Source of the DNA: JADLDB01 sp040752975 | Lineage (GTDB): Bacteria > Myxococcota > Myxococcia > Myxococcales > Myxococcaceae | Assembly (NCBI GenBank): GCA_040752975.1 | Contig: JBFMHF010000019.1 | Coordinates: forward strand, 3,457-67,456 | DNA: 64,000 bases | Direction of reading: 5' to 3' | In this document: piece by piece, positions 27,328 through 36,763 of the stretch | Layout of the letters: the number at the start of each line of letters is the position of its first letter | Position numbering within the stretch: the stretch's first letter is position 1 | Notes under the pieces: generated by a model | The model's database searches: none | Told to the model about the DNA's origin: nothing | The model's input: the letters and a program-made list of their open reading frames with translations, nothing else | Made by a program: the position numbers and the translations under genes

Positions 27328-28347
27328 TCAGTAGCCGAGCTGCGGCTGCCGGGGCTTGCCCGCCTTGTCGGGCACGAAGGCCGGCGCGCGCCTGTCGCCA
27401 TCCACCGTGAAGGACAGCTCCGCCATGCCCTGCGCCACCCTCACGTCGGCCGTCACCACCTTCGAGCTGTGCTCGTGCCAGACCTCTGCCACGTAGGCGC
27501 CTTCCGGCACGTTCTTGATGGTGAAGCGGCCCGCGGCGTCCGCCTGGGCGAACCACGGCGACGGCACCACGTAGACGTAGCCGCCCATCGACGAGTGGAT
27601 GTTGCAGAGGAGATTCACCGGGCCGGGGTTCTTGAAGACGAACTCGCGCGCCGCGCCGCTCTTGTAGAGGCCGAGATCGAAGTCGTTCGGCTTCGAGAGG
27701 GAAAAGACGTTGTGGAAGATCTCGTCGTCGTTGCGGAACTCGACGGTCGCCCCCAGCGGCACCGCCAGCACGTGCGGAATGAAGCGCTTGTCCTTCTGCA
27801 CCACCGCCTTGACCCGCGCGGCCCTCGGCCTGGGCGTCGGCCCCTCGGCCCTGCGCAGCCACACGACAGCGCCGCCGGGGCCGTTGCTCCCGCCGCCCAT
27901 GATCACGCCCTTCACCGCGACGGTGCTGGCCCGCACCTCCGCGGGCGCCTCGGGCTCCATCGGCGTCATCGTCACGCCCAGCTCGTTCGGCACCGCCACC
28001 GGCAAGGGCGCAGCGGCGGCGCCCCCCGCGCGCTCCCGCGCCGCCTTCACCAGCGGACGCACCAGCTGCTCCAGCTCGGCCGGGAGGTTGGACACCCGCA
28101 GGAGCGCCTCCCACTTCTCGGCGGCGAGCGCGAAGTCCCCTCGATCCCACGCCACCTTGCCCGCGGCCAACAGGTTGAACTCGAGGTACTGCTTCTCGGC
28201 CATCGTCTTGAAGGCGAGATCCTCCGGCGTCTGCACCGACAGCGGCAGCGGCAGCTTCTCGCCCAGCCACTCCGGCTGCTGCTCTGCGGGTTTCGGCTTC
28301 GGCGCGGGCCCGGCGGCGAGGATCGCGCTCAGGATGAGGAGGTGCAT
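27328..28347 (-). CDS. exported cupredoxin-domain protein
   Basis: The 339-residue protein has a short signal sequence (MHLLILSAILAAGPA). A helical stretch follows, and from about residue 190 comes a cupredoxin-like domain: EFRNDDEIFHNVF supplies the first His, and LLCNIHSSMGGYVYVV gives Cys-x2-His-x2-Met, so all four type 1 copper ligands are present. A C-terminal beta domain (GRFTIKNVPEGAYVAEVWHE) resembles carboxypeptidase-regulatory-like folds. It is the last of four genes in an operon, 5 bases after the barrel gene. A role in periplasmic electron transfer or copper handling is likely (inference). Confidence 0.8.
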   Translation of the reverse strand: MHLLILSAILAAGPAPKPKPAEQQPEWLGEKLPLPLSVQTPEDLAFKTMAEKQYLEFNLLAAGKVAWDRGDFALAAEKWEALLRVSNLPAELEQLVRPLVKAARERAGGAAAAPLPVAVPNELGVTMTPMEPEAPAEVRASTVAVKGVIMGGGSNGPGGAVVWLRRAEGPTPRPRAARVKAVVQKDKRFIPHVLAVPLGATVEFRNDDEIFHNVFSLSKPNDFDLGLYKSGAAREFVFKNPGPVNLLCNIHSSMGGYVYVVPSPWFAQADAAGRFTIKNVPEGAYVAEVWHEHSSKVVTADVRVAQGMAELSFTVDGDRRAPAFVPDKAGKPRQPQLGY

Positions 28348-28352
28348 GGTGA

Positions 28353-29660
28353 TCACCAGGTGAAGACGACCGAGGCCGTGAAGACGTCGTTGTCCACGTT
28401 CGGCGCGCCGGCCATCTCCGCGTTGAAGACGCCTTCGGCCTTGAGCGCGACCAGCTCGAAAAGATCGACGCGCCCGCCCACGGTGAAGCGCTGCGTCGTC
28501 ACCCACGTGTAGCCCTGGAAGAGCGCCTGCCGGCGATCATACCGCCCGTACAGGGTGACGCCGGTGAGCACCGACGTCTTCCACGGCAGGGTGTAGGCGA
28601 CGCGCCCCCACAGCCCGAAGACGTTGAAGCCCGACGCCAGCTCGGCTGGCCCCTGCCCCGTCGTCTTGCCCTGCAGCGTGCCCTGCTCGTCCACCAACTG
28701 CAGCAGCTCGCCCGCCAGAGAAAGCCCGCCCCAGTTGAGCCGCACGTCGGCGCCGAAGGCCATCTGCCGCGCGCCGGTCGTCCGCTGATCGTTCCGGGGG
28801 CCGTAGAGGCCGGAGAAGCCCGCCTTCGCCTGCACGTCCTTCAAGTTGAGCTCGTAGCCGATGCGCGCCGAGGCCACGGGCACCCCCATCACGCTGGCGT
28901 CGGGCGGTACCAGCGCCTCGATCCGCGTGCCGTTGTTGGTCAGCGCCGCGTTGACGCTGATGGCCGACATCACCGAGGGGAGCTGGAAGCGGTAGAAGAC
29001 CTTCGCGCCCAGTCCGTGGCCGGTGGTGTACCGGGCGATGAGCGAGGGCGTCACCCCGACGCGGAAGTTGGCCTCGTTCTCGAGGTACTCGATGCCGAAC
29101 ACCGAGTCGAACTTGCCGAGGAAGAAGGCCAGCTCCTGCGAGGCGAAGGGCGAGAGGCGGCCGAAGGCCTGCTGCAGCTCGAGGCGTGTCTGATCGCCGG
29201 TGGGCAAGAGCCGCGGCATCAACTGCGCGCGCGCGAAGACGAAGATCGGCAACCCGCGAGGCTGGAAGCGCACGTCGACGCTCGCGGTGTTGATGAGGAA
29301 GCTGGCGTTGCCCCCGATGCCCACCGAGCGCGGCAGGAAGCCGTTGGTGAAGCGCCCGTCAGCGTCGTTGGAGGCGACCTCGCCGCGCGAGTTGACGGCG
29401 GTGGCGAAGGGATCCGCGCCATAGTCCAGCGGCACGCGCGTGTCCGAGTCCACCCAGCTGGTGCCGTCACCGGTCGCCTTGGCGAAGCCGACGTCGACGT
29501 AGCCCGTGAAGCGCAGCGCCTCGTGGGACTGTTCCTCAGGCGGCGTGTAGCCGGTCGTGACGTCGTCGATGTCGACGACCTCCACCTCTTCCACGCCGGC
29601 GTCCTGCGCCCACGCCGCGGAAGCCAGCACCCAGGCCACCAACGCCAGGCGAGCGCTCAT
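28353..29660 (-). CDS. predicted outer-membrane beta-barrel protein (porin-like)
   Basis: A signal peptide (LALVAWVLASAAWAQ) leads a 435-residue protein with an early FTGYVDVGF strand, many alternating strands (LSLAGELLQL, VAYTLPWKTSVLTGVTLYGRYD) and a C-terminal SVVFTW ending in an aromatic residue, all typical of an outer-membrane barrel. The family resembles uncharacterised myxobacterial porins. Its ATG overlaps the lipoprotein stop (ATGA), so translation is coupled. Confidence 0.8.
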   Translation of the reverse strand: MSARLALVAWVLASAAWAQDAGVEEVEVVDIDDVTTGYTPPEEQSHEALRFTGYVDVGFAKATGDGTSWVDSDTRVPLDYGADPFATAVNSRGEVASNDADGRFTNGFLPRSVGIGGNASFLINTASVDVRFQPRGLPIFVFARAQLMPRLLPTGDQTRLELQQAFGRLSPFASQELAFFLGKFDSVFGIEYLENEANFRVGVTPSLIARYTTGHGLGAKVFYRFQLPSVMSAISVNAALTNNGTRIEALVPPDASVMGVPVASARIGYELNLKDVQAKAGFSGLYGPRNDQRTTGARQMAFGADVRLNWGGLSLAGELLQLVDEQGTLQGKTTGQGPAELASGFNVFGLWGRVAYTLPWKTSVLTGVTLYGRYDRRQALFQGYTWVTTQRFTVGGRVDLFELVALKAEGVFNAEMAGAPNVDNDVFTASVVFTW

Positions 29661-30883
29661 GGGCCCAGCTCCCGGCCAACCTGCGTCACCCCGATGGCCA
29701 GGGTGGTCTCCGTGGGGATGATCCGCGAGCTGTTCACCCCGCGTACGGCGGCCGCCGAGTCGAGGAACTCGCAGCCGCCGATCGGATCAAGGACTCCGCC
29801 GTCGTCCCCGCCACCGTCGGGCTCATTGTCCACGCACCCCGAGACGGTGGGCCTGCCGCGCACGCAGGATGCCTGGTCGATGACCGCCCCCAGCCTCAGC
29901 CGCGCGGTCGACTCGTCCAGCTGCGGGCAAGCGACCTTCACGCCCATGCCTCGCAGGAGTGCGATCAGCTCGGGACGATCGGGAGGCACGAAGACGGCGG
30001 ACGAGGCGCCCACCAGCACGTCCGTGCGGCGAACGAAGGACGACCGGAACGGCTCCTCCGGCAGGACCGCGGGGATGGGGAGCAGCGCCCTCCCGCCATC
30101 GGACGCCGCCACCGCGAAGGTGTAGAGCGGGTGCTCCACCGGAAGCTGATCGACGCCCTCGATCCGATCCACGCCTCCGCGGAAATACGGCACGCGCGTA
30201 CCGTCAACCCACGAGGTGGCCATGGGCATGGGCCGCGCCGCCTGGGGCCAGCCCCCGTCGCCTCCGACATCGTCGACCAGCAGCCAGGGGTGCGTGGGGC
30301 CCGCGTCGACGCCCGCCGGAGCTGCTACCCCGCCGTCCGCCGGCGCCAACGGGCAATACACCAGCGACGCCCGCTGCAGCGGCAGGTGCGCGCCCAGCAC
30401 CGCGGTCGCGCTCCTGAACTCGTCCTGCCCGGCGTCGGGAGCGAGCGCATAGAAGAGCTGCCAAAAGGGTGAATAGAACGTCGCCTCGACACCGACAGGG
30501 AAGATGTTGAGGCCCCCGAGCGGAGTGGGCTCCGGCGTCAGCCGCGAAGCCATCACGTAGCCCGGTTGGATCCACGGCGTCGGGTGCGCGAACCAGATCT
30601 CCGTTACGGTGAAGGACGCGGGCTGGCCGTCCGCGAAGGCCGGGAAGGGCGTCAGCCCGTAGCCGGGCCCCTGAAGCACGTCACTCGCCGCATACGGCCG
30701 GCTGCGGAAGGGAATGGGCTGGCCTTCGAGGACGACGAGCTGATCGGCCCGGAAGCCGCCGAGGTCCTGCCCTTCCGGAGCGAGCCGCAGGAAGTCCTCC
30801 ACCGTCCAGACCTTCGCCTCGAGGCCCTCCGGCTCCGCGCAGCCACTGAGCGCCACCAGCACGGCGATCGCCTGGAATCTCAT
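29657..30883 (-). CDS. predicted lipoprotein of unknown function
   Basis: This 408-residue protein starts MRFQAIAVLVALSGC, an ideal lipobox (LSGC) for lipid attachment. The mature part has no motif I can name; it contains Gly/Asp-rich turns (DDVGGDGGW, DNEPDGGGDDGGV) and six or more cysteines. It overlaps the kinase stop by ATGA upstream and the barrel start by ATGA downstream, so it must work with them. The open frame continues far into the kinase gene, but the lipobox and overlap fix the start at 30883. Confidence 0.8.
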   Translation of the reverse strand: MRFQAIAVLVALSGCAEPEGLEAKVWTVEDFLRLAPEGQDLGGFRADQLVVLEGQPIPFRSRPYAASDVLQGPGYGLTPFPAFADGQPASFTVTEIWFAHPTPWIQPGYVMASRLTPEPTPLGGLNIFPVGVEATFYSPFWQLFYALAPDAGQDEFRSATAVLGAHLPLQRASLVYCPLAPADGGVAAPAGVDAGPTHPWLLVDDVGGDGGWPQAARPMPMATSWVDGTRVPYFRGGVDRIEGVDQLPVEHPLYTFAVAASDGGRALLPIPAVLPEEPFRSSFVRRTDVLVGASSAVFVPPDRPELIALLRGMGVKVACPQLDESTARLRLGAVIDQASCVRGRPTVSGCVDNEPDGGGDDGGVLDPIGGCEFLDSAAAVRGVNSSRIIPTETTLAIGVTQVGRELGP

Positions 30884-32943
30884 GCGCCCTCTCTCGGAGC
30901 AAACCGCGCCTGCTCCTCGGCCAGCTCGTCCTTGAGGAGGAGCTCCATCACCTGCTTGAGCTCCGCCGCGGTGGCGACCTGGCCGGTGGCGGCGATGGCG
31001 CGCGCGAAGTCCTCGGCGTCCGCGTAGCGCTGGGCGGGATCCTCCTTCAGCGCCTTCTGCAGCAGGGACGACAGCGGCTCGGGCAAGGCCTTGAGGCGCG
31101 CGAGGTCGACCTCCAGTACGCCCTGCGCCGCGCGGGTGAGCAGCTCGAAGTTGGTGCTGCCCGTGTACAGGGTCTCGCCGGTGGCGGCGTAGAAGAGCAC
31201 CAGCCCCAGCGAGAAGAGATCGCTGCGCCCGTCCAGCGGCAGGCCCTTCGCCTGCTCCGGCGACATGAAGAAGAGGTTCCCCTTCACCACGCCCGTCTGC
31301 GTCTTCGTCAGCCGGTGCTCGCCCTTGACGATGCCGAAGTCGAGCAGCTTCACCTCGCCGCGCGCGGTCATCATCAGGTTGTTGGGGGAGACGTCCCGGT
31401 GCACGAGCCCCAGCCACTTGCCCGACTCGTCCGTCTTGGTGTGCGCGTAGGACAGCGCCTTGAGCGCTTCCTGGGCGATGCCCAGCACCACCGGCACCTC
31501 GAGCGCCCGGCCGCGCTTCTTCATCGAGGCCTGCACCACGGCGTCGACGTCACGCCCGAGGATGTACTCGAGCGCCATGTAGTAGCCGTCTGCGTCGCGT
31601 CCGAAGTCCAGCACCGGCACCACGTTGGAGTGCACCAGCGACGCCCCCAGCCGGGCCTCGTCGATGAACTGGTTCACCAGCTCTTCGGTGCCGGCCAGCT
31701 CAGGGCGCAGCCGCTTCACCACGAAGAGCCGGCGAAAGCCCTCGGCCCCGCGCACCATCGCCACGAAGACCTTCGCCATCCCACCCTGCCCCAGCGGCGC
31801 CAGCTCCTCGTAGCGGGACTGGGCCACCGAAGCGCTCGTCGCTGCGAGCGCGGGATCCGACGCGCCCGTCACCGCGGGGGACGCGTTGGGGTTGAGCGCG
31901 ATGTTCGGGTTGCTGATCTGCTGCGACAGGCGCTGCAGCTCTTCCCGCTGGGCGACGAGCGCCGCCGCCGTCTCCCGCAGGAGCTTCTCGTTCTCGTCGC
32001 CGCCCTTGCGGAAGGTGAGGAACAGCCCCAGCCCCGCCAGCACCAGCGCCACCGCGAAGCTGACGATCCTCGCCCGGCCCGCCGAGGCCTCGGCGGCGCC
32101 CAGCAGCGATGAAGGGTCCTTCGCCACCACCAGCCGCAGGCCAGCCACCAGATCGCGTGACGCGCAGCAGGAGGTGGAGAACTTCGTGCCCTGCTGGAGG
32201 AAGCCGTCCAGCCAGGGCCTCGCCGTGGGGATTCCGCCAGCCACCGTCGCCGAGGCGCCCGCCAGCGCCAGCGCGACGCCCAGCTCCGTGGCGTGCCGGG
32301 TGACGGTGGCCTCGTCGACCGGCCGGTGCATCACCAGCACCAACCGCAGCGGCACCTTCGTGGGGAGGTCGAGCAGCGTCGCCGCCACCACCGAGGGGAC
32401 GCCGTCGAGCGCCAAGAGCTCCGACACCACCCCCGCCGTCTCCGCGCGCTCGGCCAGCGAGAGCAGCACCGGGCGCAGCGCCTCGGGCACCTCACCCACC
32501 GGGCGGCCCGCCAAGAAGAGCTCGCTGTGGCCACTGCCACGGAAGGCCTCCCACCAGTCCTCCGCCTCGAGGATGTCGTGGATCGTCTTCGCCAGCGACT
32601 CAGGCCCGCCCGCCTCACGCAGCGCCGCCTCGTCGACGTCCCTGAGCGACGTGCGGAGCTTCTGCGCGCCGCTCCGCGCGATCGTCTCGAGCTCGAGCTT
32701 CGATGCCCCGACGCGATCCGCCGCGCTCGTCACCTTCTCCTCGACGGCCGCGCGCGCCTCTGCTTCCGCCCGCGCGCGCGCCGACGCCCCCACCTGCGAC
32801 GACACCACCGCCGCCGCGATGAGGAACGCGACCGCCAGAGCACCCCCCAGGACCTTCCGCGCGGTGTCGGACATCCAGTGCGCGGTTCTGACCCGCTCCG
32901 GCCCGGAATTCAACGACTCAAGGGGTGTGCCCGAAGCCGACAC
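30880..32943 (-). CDS. transmembrane Ser/Thr protein kinase with N-terminal sensor and C-terminal kinase
   Basis: The protein begins with a membrane segment (VLGGALAVAFLIAAAVVSSQ), then an extracytoplasmic region of about 230 residues, a second membrane segment (VSFAVALVLAGLGLFLTF) and a cytoplasmic kinase from about residue 380: glycine loop LGQGGMAKVF, VVKRL lysine, HRDVSPNNLM and LLDFGIV. All catalytic residues are present. Most bacterial kinases of this family have the kinase at the N-terminus, so this order is reversed and resembles sensor kinases. GTG 32943 has GGAGG 6 bases upstream; ATG 32874 is an alternative. It is first in a four-gene operon. Confidence 0.88.
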   Translation of the reverse strand: MSASGTPLESLNSGPERVRTAHWMSDTARKVLGGALAVAFLIAAAVVSSQVGASARARAEAEARAAVEEKVTSAADRVGASKLELETIARSGAQKLRTSLRDVDEAALREAGGPESLAKTIHDILEAEDWWEAFRGSGHSELFLAGRPVGEVPEALRPVLLSLAERAETAGVVSELLALDGVPSVVAATLLDLPTKVPLRLVLVMHRPVDEATVTRHATELGVALALAGASATVAGGIPTARPWLDGFLQQGTKFSTSCCASRDLVAGLRLVVAKDPSSLLGAAEASAGRARIVSFAVALVLAGLGLFLTFRKGGDENEKLLRETAAALVAQREELQRLSQQISNPNIALNPNASPAVTGASDPALAATSASVAQSRYEELAPLGQGGMAKVFVAMVRGAEGFRRLFVVKRLRPELAGTEELVNQFIDEARLGASLVHSNVVPVLDFGRDADGYYMALEYILGRDVDAVVQASMKKRGRALEVPVVLGIAQEALKALSYAHTKTDESGKWLGLVHRDVSPNNLMMTARGEVKLLDFGIVKGEHRLTKTQTGVVKGNLFFMSPEQAKGLPLDGRSDLFSLGLVLFYAATGETLYTGSTNFELLTRAAQGVLEVDLARLKALPEPLSSLLQKALKEDPAQRYADAEDFARAIAATGQVATAAELKQVMELLLKDELAEEQARFAPREGA

Positions 32944-32999
32944 GGGGAGCCTCCCCCGACCTCAACGGGCGAAGCCCCGCTTCCGTTTCGCCCCCGCCC

Positions 33000-33872
33000 T
33001 CAGGCTGCACGCAGCCCGAGGATCTTCCGGGCCTCGGCGGGCGTGGCGATCTCCCGCCCCGCCTCGCGCGCCACCCTCGCCATCGCCTCGATCAGCTGCC
33101 CGTTGCTCGACGCCTTCGCGCCGTCCGGCAGGTAGAAGGTGTCTTCGAGGCCCGTGCGGAGGTCCCCGCCCAGCTCCGCGCAGGCCCGGTGCAGCGCCCA
33201 CACCTCCTGCCGGCCGATGCCGATCACCTGCCAGTGCGTGCCCGGGAGCATCTCCTCGAGCACCAGCGGCAGCCACGACGCCTTGTTCGGCATGCCCGAC
33301 TCCACCCCCATCACCAGGGAGATGTGCGGGGGGTTGGGCACCATGCCCTTCTTCGCGAAGAGGGCCACGCTGCGCACGATGCCCGTGTCGAAGCACTCGC
33401 ACTCCGGCACGATGCCGTGCGCCTTCATCACCTTCTCGAAGGCCTCGATCTTCTCGACCGGGTTGTCGAACAGCATCGGCGGCCACGCCCACTCGTTGTT
33501 GGAGCGCAGCTTGAGGTAGTTGAGCGATCCCGCGTTGAGCGCCGCCATCTCGGGCTTCACCCGCTCGAGGCAGGCCACCGGCCCCGAGATGTCCGGCCCC
33601 ACCACGCCCGTCGAGAGGTTCAGGAGAATGTCGGGCACCTCCGCGCGGATCGCGTCGCAGATCGCCTGCGCCACGGAGGGATCCCACGACGGCAGCCGCC
33701 CCAGCCCCGGCTCCTGGTTGCGGAAGTGCACGTGGACGATCGCCGCCCCCGCGTCCCGAGCCCGCTTCGCCTCCTTCGCCATCTGCTCGGGCGTCACCGG
33801 CACGTGGTGCTGCTCGGGATCCGTCAACACCCCGGTCAGCGCACAGGTGATGACCGCCTTCTTGCTCGCCAT
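33000..33872 (-). CDS. beta-keto acid cleavage enzyme (BKACE, DUF849)
   Basis: The 290-residue protein matches the BKACE family, zinc enzymes that cleave a beta-keto acid with acetyl-CoA; 3-keto-5-aminohexanoate cleavage (Kce) is the founding case. Marks are the VPVTPEQMAKEAKRARDAG opening, the zinc-binding pair in VHVHFRN and the later ECECFD segment. The true substrate cannot be assigned, as no other lysine-fermentation genes are nearby. GGGAGGAGG lies 7 bases before the ATG and a sigma70-like promoter just upstream. It is divergent from rarA. Confidence 0.9.
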   Translation of the reverse strand: MASKKAVITCALTGVLTDPEQHHVPVTPEQMAKEAKRARDAGAAIVHVHFRNQEPGLGRLPSWDPSVAQAICDAIRAEVPDILLNLSTGVVGPDISGPVACLERVKPEMAALNAGSLNYLKLRSNNEWAWPPMLFDNPVEKIEAFEKVMKAHGIVPECECFDTGIVRSVALFAKKGMVPNPPHISLVMGVESGMPNKASWLPLVLEEMLPGTHWQVIGIGRQEVWALHRACAELGGDLRTGLEDTFYLPDGAKASSNGQLIEAMARVAREAGREIATPAEARKILGLRAA

Positions 33873-33892
33873 GGAGAGGCCTCCTCCCGCGC

Positions 33893-33921
33893 TGTATCGC
33901 CAGAGTTGATTCTCAAGTCAA
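33893..33921 (-). promoter_or_regulatory. probable sigma70-type promoter for the BKACE gene
   Basis: On the minus strand TTGACT (33916-33921) and GATACA (33893-33898) are separated by exactly 17 bases, ending about 20 bases before the ATG. The -35 box is a 5 of 6 match; the -10 box is only 3 of 6. A GTTGA...TCAAC inverted repeat (33905-33909 and 33918-33922) covers the -35 side and could bind a regulator. Confidence 0.45.
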
Positions 33922-33979
33922 CGCGCGCGCGCGCAAAGGCCTCCCGCGGGGCCCCGATTGCCGTAAGAGAGCGGGTCAG

Positions 33980-35305
33980 GTGGACCTCTTCGAGCACGCG
34001 GTGGAGCAGGAAGCGAAGGTGAGCGCGCCCCTGGCCGAGCGGATGCGCCCGCGCACGCTGGACGAGTACGTGGGGCAGGAGCACCTCACGGGGGAAGGCC
34101 GGCTGCTCCGCCGGGCGATCGAGCAGGATCAGGTGCCGTCGATGATCTTCTGGGGGCCGCCGGGCACGGGGAAGACGACGCTGGCGCGGATCATCGCCAA
34201 CGCCACCGGGGCACACTTCGAGGCGCTGTCCGCGGTGCTGGCCGGCGTGAAGGAGTTGCGCGAGGCCGTCGCGGCGGCCGAGGAGCGCAAGAAGCTCAAC
34301 CGGCAGCGCAGCATCCTCTTCGTCGACGAGATCCACCGCTTCAACAAGGCCCAGCAGGACGCGCTGCTGCCGCACGTGGAGAGGGGCACCGTCACGCTCC
34401 TCGGGGCTACGACCGAGAACCCGTCTTTCGAGGTGAACGCGGCGCTGTTGTCCCGGATGCGGGTGGTGACGCTGCGCGGCCTCGAGGAGGACGAGCTCAA
34501 GGAGGTGCTGCGGCGGGCGGTCGCCGATCCGCGCGGGCTTGCCGGCCGGGTGAAGGTGGACGACGACGCGCTGGCCTTCATCTGCAACGTGGCTGGGGGA
34601 GACGCGCGGCGGGCGCTGACGGCGCTGGAGGTCGCGGCCCAGCACGGTGGCGATCGCGTCGATCGCACGAGCGCGGAGGAGGCGCTGCAGCAGCGCACGC
34701 TCCTCTACGACAAGGGCGGCGAAGAGCACTTCAACGTCGTCTCGGCCTTCATCAAGTCGATGCGTGGATCCGATCCCGACGCGGCCGTCTACTGGCTGGC
34801 GAGGATGATCGAGGCCGGGGAAGACCCGCGCTTCATCGTGCGGCGCATGGTGATCTTCGCCAGCGAGGACGTGGGCAACGCCGATCCCCGGGCGCTGCAG
34901 GTGGCGGTGGCGGCGCTGCACGCGGTCGAGCTGGTCGGCTTCCCCGAAGGCACGCTGCCGCTCACCCAGGCCGTCACGTACCTGGCGCTGGCGCCCAAGT
35001 CGAACACCGCGCTCACCACCTGGGCGAAGGCGCGCGAGGCGGTGCTGAGCCAGGGGCCGCTGCCGGTGCCGCACCACCTGCGCAACGCGCCCACGAAGCT
35101 GATGAAGTCGCTGGGCTACGGCGCGGGCTACCAGTACCCGCACGACTTCGAGGGGCACGTGGTGGCCGAGCAGTACCTGCCCGAGGGCCTGCGCGGGCAG
35201 CGCTTCTACGAGCCGTCCGACAGCGGTGAAGAGAAGGCCCACCGGGTGAGGATGGAAGAGCTGCGGGCGGTGCGGGCCCCGAAGGAGCCGGGGGAGGATG
35301 GATGA
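33980..35305 (+). CDS. rarA: replication-associated recombination protein A (MgsA/RarA)
   Basis: A AAA+ ATPase acting at stalled replication forks, related to eukaryotic WRNIP1. The 441-residue protein has MRPRTLDEYVGQEHL, Walker A WGPPGTGKTTLA, the DEIHRFNKAQQDALLPHVE box, the sensor GATTENPSF and the C-terminal KLMKSLGYGAGYQYPHD typical of the family. The start is a GTG giving MDLFEHAVEQ. Its end nearly touches the convergent sigma54-type regulator gene. Confidence 0.97.
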   Translation: MDLFEHAVEQEAKVSAPLAERMRPRTLDEYVGQEHLTGEGRLLRRAIEQDQVPSMIFWGPPGTGKTTLARIIANATGAHFEALSAVLAGVKELREAVAAAEERKKLNRQRSILFVDEIHRFNKAQQDALLPHVERGTVTLLGATTENPSFEVNAALLSRMRVVTLRGLEEDELKEVLRRAVADPRGLAGRVKVDDDALAFICNVAGGDARRALTALEVAAQHGGDRVDRTSAEEALQQRTLLYDKGGEEHFNVVSAFIKSMRGSDPDAAVYWLARMIEAGEDPRFIVRRMVIFASEDVGNADPRALQVAVAALHAVELVGFPEGTLPLTQAVTYLALAPKSNTALTTWAKAREAVLSQGPLPVPHHLRNAPTKLMKSLGYGAGYQYPHDFEGHVVAEQYLPEGLRGQRFYEPSDSGEEKAHRVRMEELRAVRAPKEPGEDG

Positions 35306-35311
35306 AGCCGA

Positions 35312-36763
35312 TCAGGAGTCGATGCGCTCGGCCTCGTCGTCCGCGCTCGGCTTCATCGAGCGGCCACCCACCTCGTATTGCTTGAGCAGCCGGCGGAAGT
35401 TGGAGCGATCGACCCCCGCCGCCCGCGCCGCCTCCGACACGTTGTTGCCGGACTTCTCCAACAGCGCCGACAGGTAGCGCCGCTCGAAGGCGCGCATCGC
35501 CAGCTTCTTGGCCTGGGCGTAGGGGAGGTGCGCGAGGCTCAACACCTCCACCTCACTGCTGCCCCGCTGGCGCTGGTTCTTCACCTCGGGCGGGAGATCC
35601 TCGAGCTCGATCACCGGGCCAGTCGTCAACACCACCGCGCGCTCGATGGCGTTCTCCAGCTCGCGCACGTTGCCCACCCACCTCGCGCAGGTCAGCGCCT
35701 CCGTGGCCTGCGGCGAGAAGCCGGTGACGTTCTTCCCCGTCTTCTGCCGGAACCGCGCCAGGAAGTGCTGCGCCAGGAGCGGAATGTCCTCCGGGCGATC
35801 GCGCAGAGGAGGCAGCTCCACGGTGATCACGTTGAGGCGGTAGAAGAGATCTTCCCGGAACCGCCCCTCACTCTTCGCCCGGGCGAGGTCGATGTTGGTG
35901 GCGGCGATCACCCGCACGTCCACCCGGGTGCTCTCGTTGCTGCCCACCCGCTTGACCTCCCCTTCCTGCAGCACGCGCAAGAGGCGCACCTGCATGGCGG
36001 GCGTCACGTCGCCGATCTCGTCGAGGAAGATGGTGCCCCCGTCGGCCGCCTCGAACAGGCCCTTCTTGTTGCTGGTGGCGCCGGTGAAGCTGCCGCGCAC
36101 GTGGCCGAACAGCTCGCTCTCCAGCAGCGTCTCGGTGAGGGCCGAGCAGTTGACCGCCACGAAGGGCTTGTCCTTGCGGGGGCTGCGGAAGTGGATGGCG
36201 CGGGCCACCAGCTCCTTTCCGGTGCCGCTCTCGCCCTGGATCAGCACGGTGGCGCCCGAGAAGGCGACCGTCTCCACGAGATCGAACACGGCCCGCATCT
36301 GCGGCGACTGGCCCACCAGCTCCTCGAAGGACGCGCGCGCCACGAGCGCCTCTTCCAGCACCCGGGTGCGATCGCGCAGCGACTTCTTCTCGACCGCCCG
36401 CCCCACGGCCAGCGACAGCACGTCGATGTTCTCGAAGGGCTTGGTGAGGTAGTCGTACGCGCCGGCCTTCACCGCCTCCACCGCCGTCTCCACCGTGGCG
36501 AAGGCGGTCATCATGATCACCTCGACGTCCGGCCGGTCCTTCTTGAAGGCGCGCAGCAGGTCCATGCCCGAGAGGTTGGGCATCTTGATGTCGAGGCAGG
36601 CCACGTCGATGGCCGGGTCCTTGATGGTGGCGAGCGCCTCGACGGCGTCGTCGATGGCCAGCACGCTGTAACCGACGCGCTGGAGGATCTCGGTGGCGGC
36701 GCGCAGCACGATCTTGTCGTCGTCGACGACCAGGACGCGGGGCTTTCTGGGTTCGGTCTTCAT
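35312..36763 (-). CDS. NtrC-family sigma54-dependent response regulator (GSFTGA variant)
   Basis: The 483-residue protein has a receiver (VLVVDDD, Asp in ACLDIKMPNLSG, LTKPF), a sigma54-interaction AAA+ domain (GESGTGKELVARAIH, GTIFLDEIGD) and a Fis-type helix-turn-helix at the C-terminus (NVSEAARAAGVDRSNFRRLL). The loop that contacts sigma54 reads GSFTGA instead of the usual GAFTGA. It overlaps the stop of the kinase just upstream, its likely partner. Its targets are unknown. Confidence 0.95.
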   Translation of the reverse strand: MKTEPRKPRVLVVDDDKIVLRAATEILQRVGYSVLAIDDAVEALATIKDPAIDVACLDIKMPNLSGMDLLRAFKKDRPDVEVIMMTAFATVETAVEAVKAGAYDYLTKPFENIDVLSLAVGRAVEKKSLRDRTRVLEEALVARASFEELVGQSPQMRAVFDLVETVAFSGATVLIQGESGTGKELVARAIHFRSPRKDKPFVAVNCSALTETLLESELFGHVRGSFTGATSNKKGLFEAADGGTIFLDEIGDVTPAMQVRLLRVLQEGEVKRVGSNESTRVDVRVIAATNIDLARAKSEGRFREDLFYRLNVITVELPPLRDRPEDIPLLAQHFLARFRQKTGKNVTGFSPQATEALTCARWVGNVRELENAIERAVVLTTGPVIELEDLPPEVKNQRQRGSSEVEVLSLAHLPYAQAKKLAMRAFERRYLSALLEKSGNNVSEAARAAGVDRSNFRRLLKQYEVGGRSMKPSADDEAERIDS

